Positions 5,294-6,883 of a DNA stretch of 6,883 nt are shown piece after piece. The stretch's first letter is position 1; each line of letters starts with the position of its first letter. This stretch comes from Microcaldota archaeon (GTDB lineage Archaea > Micrarchaeota > Micrarchaeia > Micrarchaeales > CABMGC01), in the NCBI GenBank assembly GCA_021785375.1, contig JAJYFQ010000037.1, forward strand, positions 1 to 6,883, read 5' to 3'. Under the pieces are notes generated by a model. The model was not told the DNA's origin, searched no databases, and saw only the letters and a program-made list of their open reading frames with translations. The position numbers and the translations under genes were made by a program.

Positions 5294-5830
5294 ATGATAC
5301 TCTCGGATTTCGACCTTAGGAACTACATAGGCAGCCACAGGCTAGTGGTAAAGCCGTTCGAGGAGGAGCTGGTGAGGGAGAACGGTCTTGATCTGAGGCT
5401 GGGGAATGAGATAGGGATCCACAATCCCGAGCTGAAGGAGGATTTCGTGCTCGATCCGTCGAATGAGGAGCATCTGAAGCGGGAGTACATTGTAACAAAG
5501 GATAACGACAGGCTGGTGATACCGTCTAAGTCGCAGGTCCTCCTCACAACGCAGGAGTTCCTGGAGATGCCAGACAACCTCATGGGATTCGTCGAGCTGA
5601 GGAGCAGCTGGGCGAGGCACGGCCTTTCCATGCCTCCGACAATAATAGACGCCGGCTTCAAAGGAGACGTGACACTAGAGGTGATAAACCACTCGAACCA
5701 CGCGATTGCGCTAAAACCAAGCGTAAGATTCGCACATATAATATTTGCGATAACGATGAACAGGGTCAGCAAACAGTACTCTGGCAGTTATCTGGGCCAG
5801 AGGGGAGTCAGGACTCCAAAGCCGCTCTAA
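5294..5830 (+). CDS. dcd: dCTP deaminase family protein (possibly bifunctional dCTP deaminase/dUTPase)
   Basis: This enzyme belongs to the trimeric dCTP deaminase/dUTPase superfamily. It converts dCTP to dUTP, and in some archaea straight on to dUMP, feeding dTTP synthesis. In the 178-residue product, the family blocks appear in order. ELRSSWARHGL (101-111) holds the serine and arginine of the phosphate and active site. IIDAGFKGDVTLEVIN (117-132) holds D119 and the deaminase catalytic glutamate E129. The C-terminal GSYLGQRGVRTPKP (164-177) is the mobile lid that closes on the nucleotide. The E in TLEV marks it as a deaminase and not a plain dUTPase. Whether it also hydrolyses dUTP, as the Methanocaldococcus enzyme does, cannot be decided here. 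ATG 5294 fits a leaderless start from the AT box at 5260-5271. The gene is divergent from the M16 gene and its stop overlaps the stop of DUF429. Confidence 0.9.
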   Translation: MILSDFDLRNYIGSHRLVVKPFEEELVRENGLDLRLGNEIGIHNPELKEDFVLDPSNEEHLKREYIVTKDNDRLVIPSKSQVLLTTQEFLEMPDNLMGFVELRSSWARHGLSMPPTIIDAGFKGDVTLEVINHSNHAIALKPSVRFAHIIFAITMNRVSKQYSGSYLGQRGVRTPKPL

Positions 5831-6618
5831 AGCTTCTTCTGCGATTTCGGCTCCTCGAGCCTCCTTCTCATCGAATCGGTTATTGGTGTGAGTATGTAGC
5901 CCTCATCAAGATTCCCAAGTACCGCGCATCTGTTCGGATGCGCCCATGCATAGTACGCTATGTATGCGCAGAAAACAGCGTCCATCTCGTCCTCATAATC
6001 CTTCAGCTTCTGCGCCTTCAGATCACCAACCTTTACCTTTGTGATTGAGCCTGGCAGCTTCAACGGCGGGTCTGCGCCAGCGAGCGCCGACATATGCTTC
6101 TGGTATTCCCTGAACGCGGCATACCTCTCCGCATATTCCCTGTTTGGCTTTGCCTTGTAACGGATTATCCTGTTGAGTCCGAAGAGCACAACCATCGATG
6201 GGTGAGGGTACACCTCGAAGAACTTCCTCGTCTGCTCGTGCGCAGAGAGGTTTGGGCTGTGTGCGAATCCCTCCTTCTTCAGAAGCTCTGTCACTACCTC
6301 TCCTCTTATCTTTCCATAGAAGGAGGTCAGGTGGCTCCTGTTTGCGGGATGTGCTCCGGCGTCATACTGCCTGAAGAGGTCGCCAACTATCACCTCTGCT
6401 GTCCTCCTTCCCTTCTCGTTAGGGACAACCAGTGGCGCATCGATTGCGATGAGCGCATTCTCGGTACCTACTTTTTCCCTGAGGAAGGCCAGTATCTCTT
6501 CATCAGAGCGAATCAGCCCTGATGAAACCAGTTTCGCCTTCCTGCCGTCGCCCTCTATCACCGCTATCCCGCTTGCGTTTTTGGTAGACCAGGCAAGGTC
6601 GAGCCCCACAAATAACAT
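5827..6618 (-). CDS. DUF429 family protein (predicted RNase H-like fold nuclease)
   Basis: This 263-residue soluble protein has the DUF429 pattern, a predicted RNase H-like fold enzyme of unknown substrate. Strand 1 carries GLDLAW with D7, followed by ASGIAVIEG. A second acidic site is AIDAPL (D60). FFEVYPHP (133-140) gives E135, and the C-terminal helix DEMDAVFCAYIAYYAW gives D213. These four acidic residues are the expected metal-binding set for this fold, so an active nuclease is plausible but unproven. The ATG at 6618 has a TATA box about 24-25 bases upstream and no strong ribosome binding site, which suggests a leaderless message. The C-terminus is basic (SMRRRLEEPKSQKKL). The gene runs convergent to the dCTP deaminase gene and the two stop codons interlock over 4 bases. 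The gap to the GYD gene upstream is only 33 bases but contains its own promoter. Confidence 0.85.
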   Translation of the reverse strand: MLFVGLDLAWSTKNASGIAVIEGDGRKAKLVSSGLIRSDEEILAFLREKVGTENALIAIDAPLVVPNEKGRRTAEVIVGDLFRQYDAGAHPANRSHLTSFYGKIRGEVVTELLKKEGFAHSPNLSAHEQTRKFFEVYPHPSMVVLFGLNRIIRYKAKPNREYAERYAAFREYQKHMSALAGADPPLKLPGSITKVKVGDLKAQKLKDYEDEMDAVFCAYIAYYAWAHPNRCAVLGNLDEGYILTPITDSMRRRLEEPKSQKKL

Positions 6619-6638
6619 AATCCTAGATGGAATCCAAG

Positions 6639-6645
6639 ATATAAA
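6639..6645 (-). promoter_or_regulatory. TATA box for the DUF429 gene
   Basis: The minus strand reads CTTTATATC just after the GYD gene's stop codon, centred about 24-25 bases from ATG 6618. The predicted transcript start falls on or beside the start codon. This suggests DUF429 is transcribed on its own even though it closely follows a same-strand gene. Confidence 0.55.
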
Positions 6646-6651
6646 GAGCTT

Positions 6652-6883
6652 TCAGCCGAGCAGCGTCTCGGCGTTCGATTCTGTGACAGCCGACATGGTC
6701 TCTGTGTCTATGAAGTCGGATGAATCGTACAGGAACTTAAGAAGCTTCGCCTCTGAAGGCGCATCGAAGACAAGCACCGCGTCGTACTTGCCAAGGGTCC
6801 AGAATGCAGCCACCATCCTTATGTTGTTCTTCTTCAGGACCGGATCCACCCTCTTGTGCCAGCTGTTTGTAACCTCAAGCGTA
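6652..6883 (-). CDS. GYD domain protein (N-terminus outside the window)
   Basis: The last 77 or so residues of a small protein of the GYD family, whose function is unknown. The frame is open to the right edge, and the visible part begins TLEVTNSWHKRVDPVLKKNN. The family's central strand-turn motif is present as AFWTLGKYDAVLVFDAPSE (the G-x-YD core, then a V/F-rich strand ending in AP). After it comes a helix KLLKFLYDSS and a final strand region TETMSAVTE, the usual ferredoxin-like order. Family members are about 90-100 residues, so probably only a handful of residues are missing. A GTG at 6849 could be read as a start, but the family pattern clearly continues upstream of it, so I treat the gene as partial. 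The stop lies 33 bases before the DUF429 start. Confidence 0.75.
   Translation of the reverse strand, partial: TLEVTNSWHKRVDPVLKKNNIRMVAAFWTLGKYDAVLVFDAPSEAKLLKFLYDSSDFIDTETMSAVTESNAETLLG

Noticed and set aside
6652..6849. GYD protein as a complete 65-residue gene starting at GTG 6849
   Set aside because: The frame remains open to the window edge, and the residues before the GTG (TLEVTNSWHKR) look like the family's first strand, so the gene is partial.

Overview
The window is archaeal. The leftward genes at the left edge encode both subunits of DNA polymerase D: the small subunit DP1 (488-2017) and the start of the large subunit DP2 (1-491). PolD is found in Euryarchaeota, DPANN, Thaumarchaeota and Asgard-type archaea, but not in typical Crenarchaeota. 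A UPF0147 protein heads the operon, the gene spacing is tight, and initiation mixes leaderless starts with GGTGAT-type ribosome binding sites. All of this fits a small-genome euryarchaeal or DPANN lineage. A Micrarchaeota-like organism is my best guess, but nothing here proves it.

Layout, left to right. (1) 1-2315, minus strand: operon UPF0147 -> DP1 -> DP2, with DP2 cut by the window edge. (2) 2316-2733: a gap of about 420 bp with AT-rich promoter-like elements and one weakly supported small frame (2506-2688, plus). (3) 2734-3453, minus: a VIT1/CCC1-family divalent metal transporter. (4) 3454-3561: a divergent promoter region with one TATA box per direction. (5) 3562-3933, plus: an unrecognised 123-residue protein, convergent with (6) 3939-5192, minus: a zinc peptidase of family M16 with an intact HxxEH motif. 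(7) 5193-5293: a divergent region with one AT box that could serve both sides. (8) 5294-5830, plus: a dCTP deaminase-family enzyme whose stop codon interlocks with that of (9) 5827-6618, minus: a DUF429 protein of RNase H-like fold. (10) 6652-6883, minus: a GYD-domain protein whose N-terminus lies outside the window.

The genes form one clear functional unit, the PolD operon. A looser nucleic-acid theme links PolD, dCTP deaminase (dNTP supply) and possibly DUF429. The metal transporter, the M16 peptidase and the two unknown proteins look like single-gene transcription units. I see no mobile element, CRISPR array, tRNA or rRNA. I found no convincing new multi-gene system. The least explained items are the 123-residue orphan, the possibly broken small gene at 2471-2688, and the placement of UPF0147 at the head of the PolD operon.
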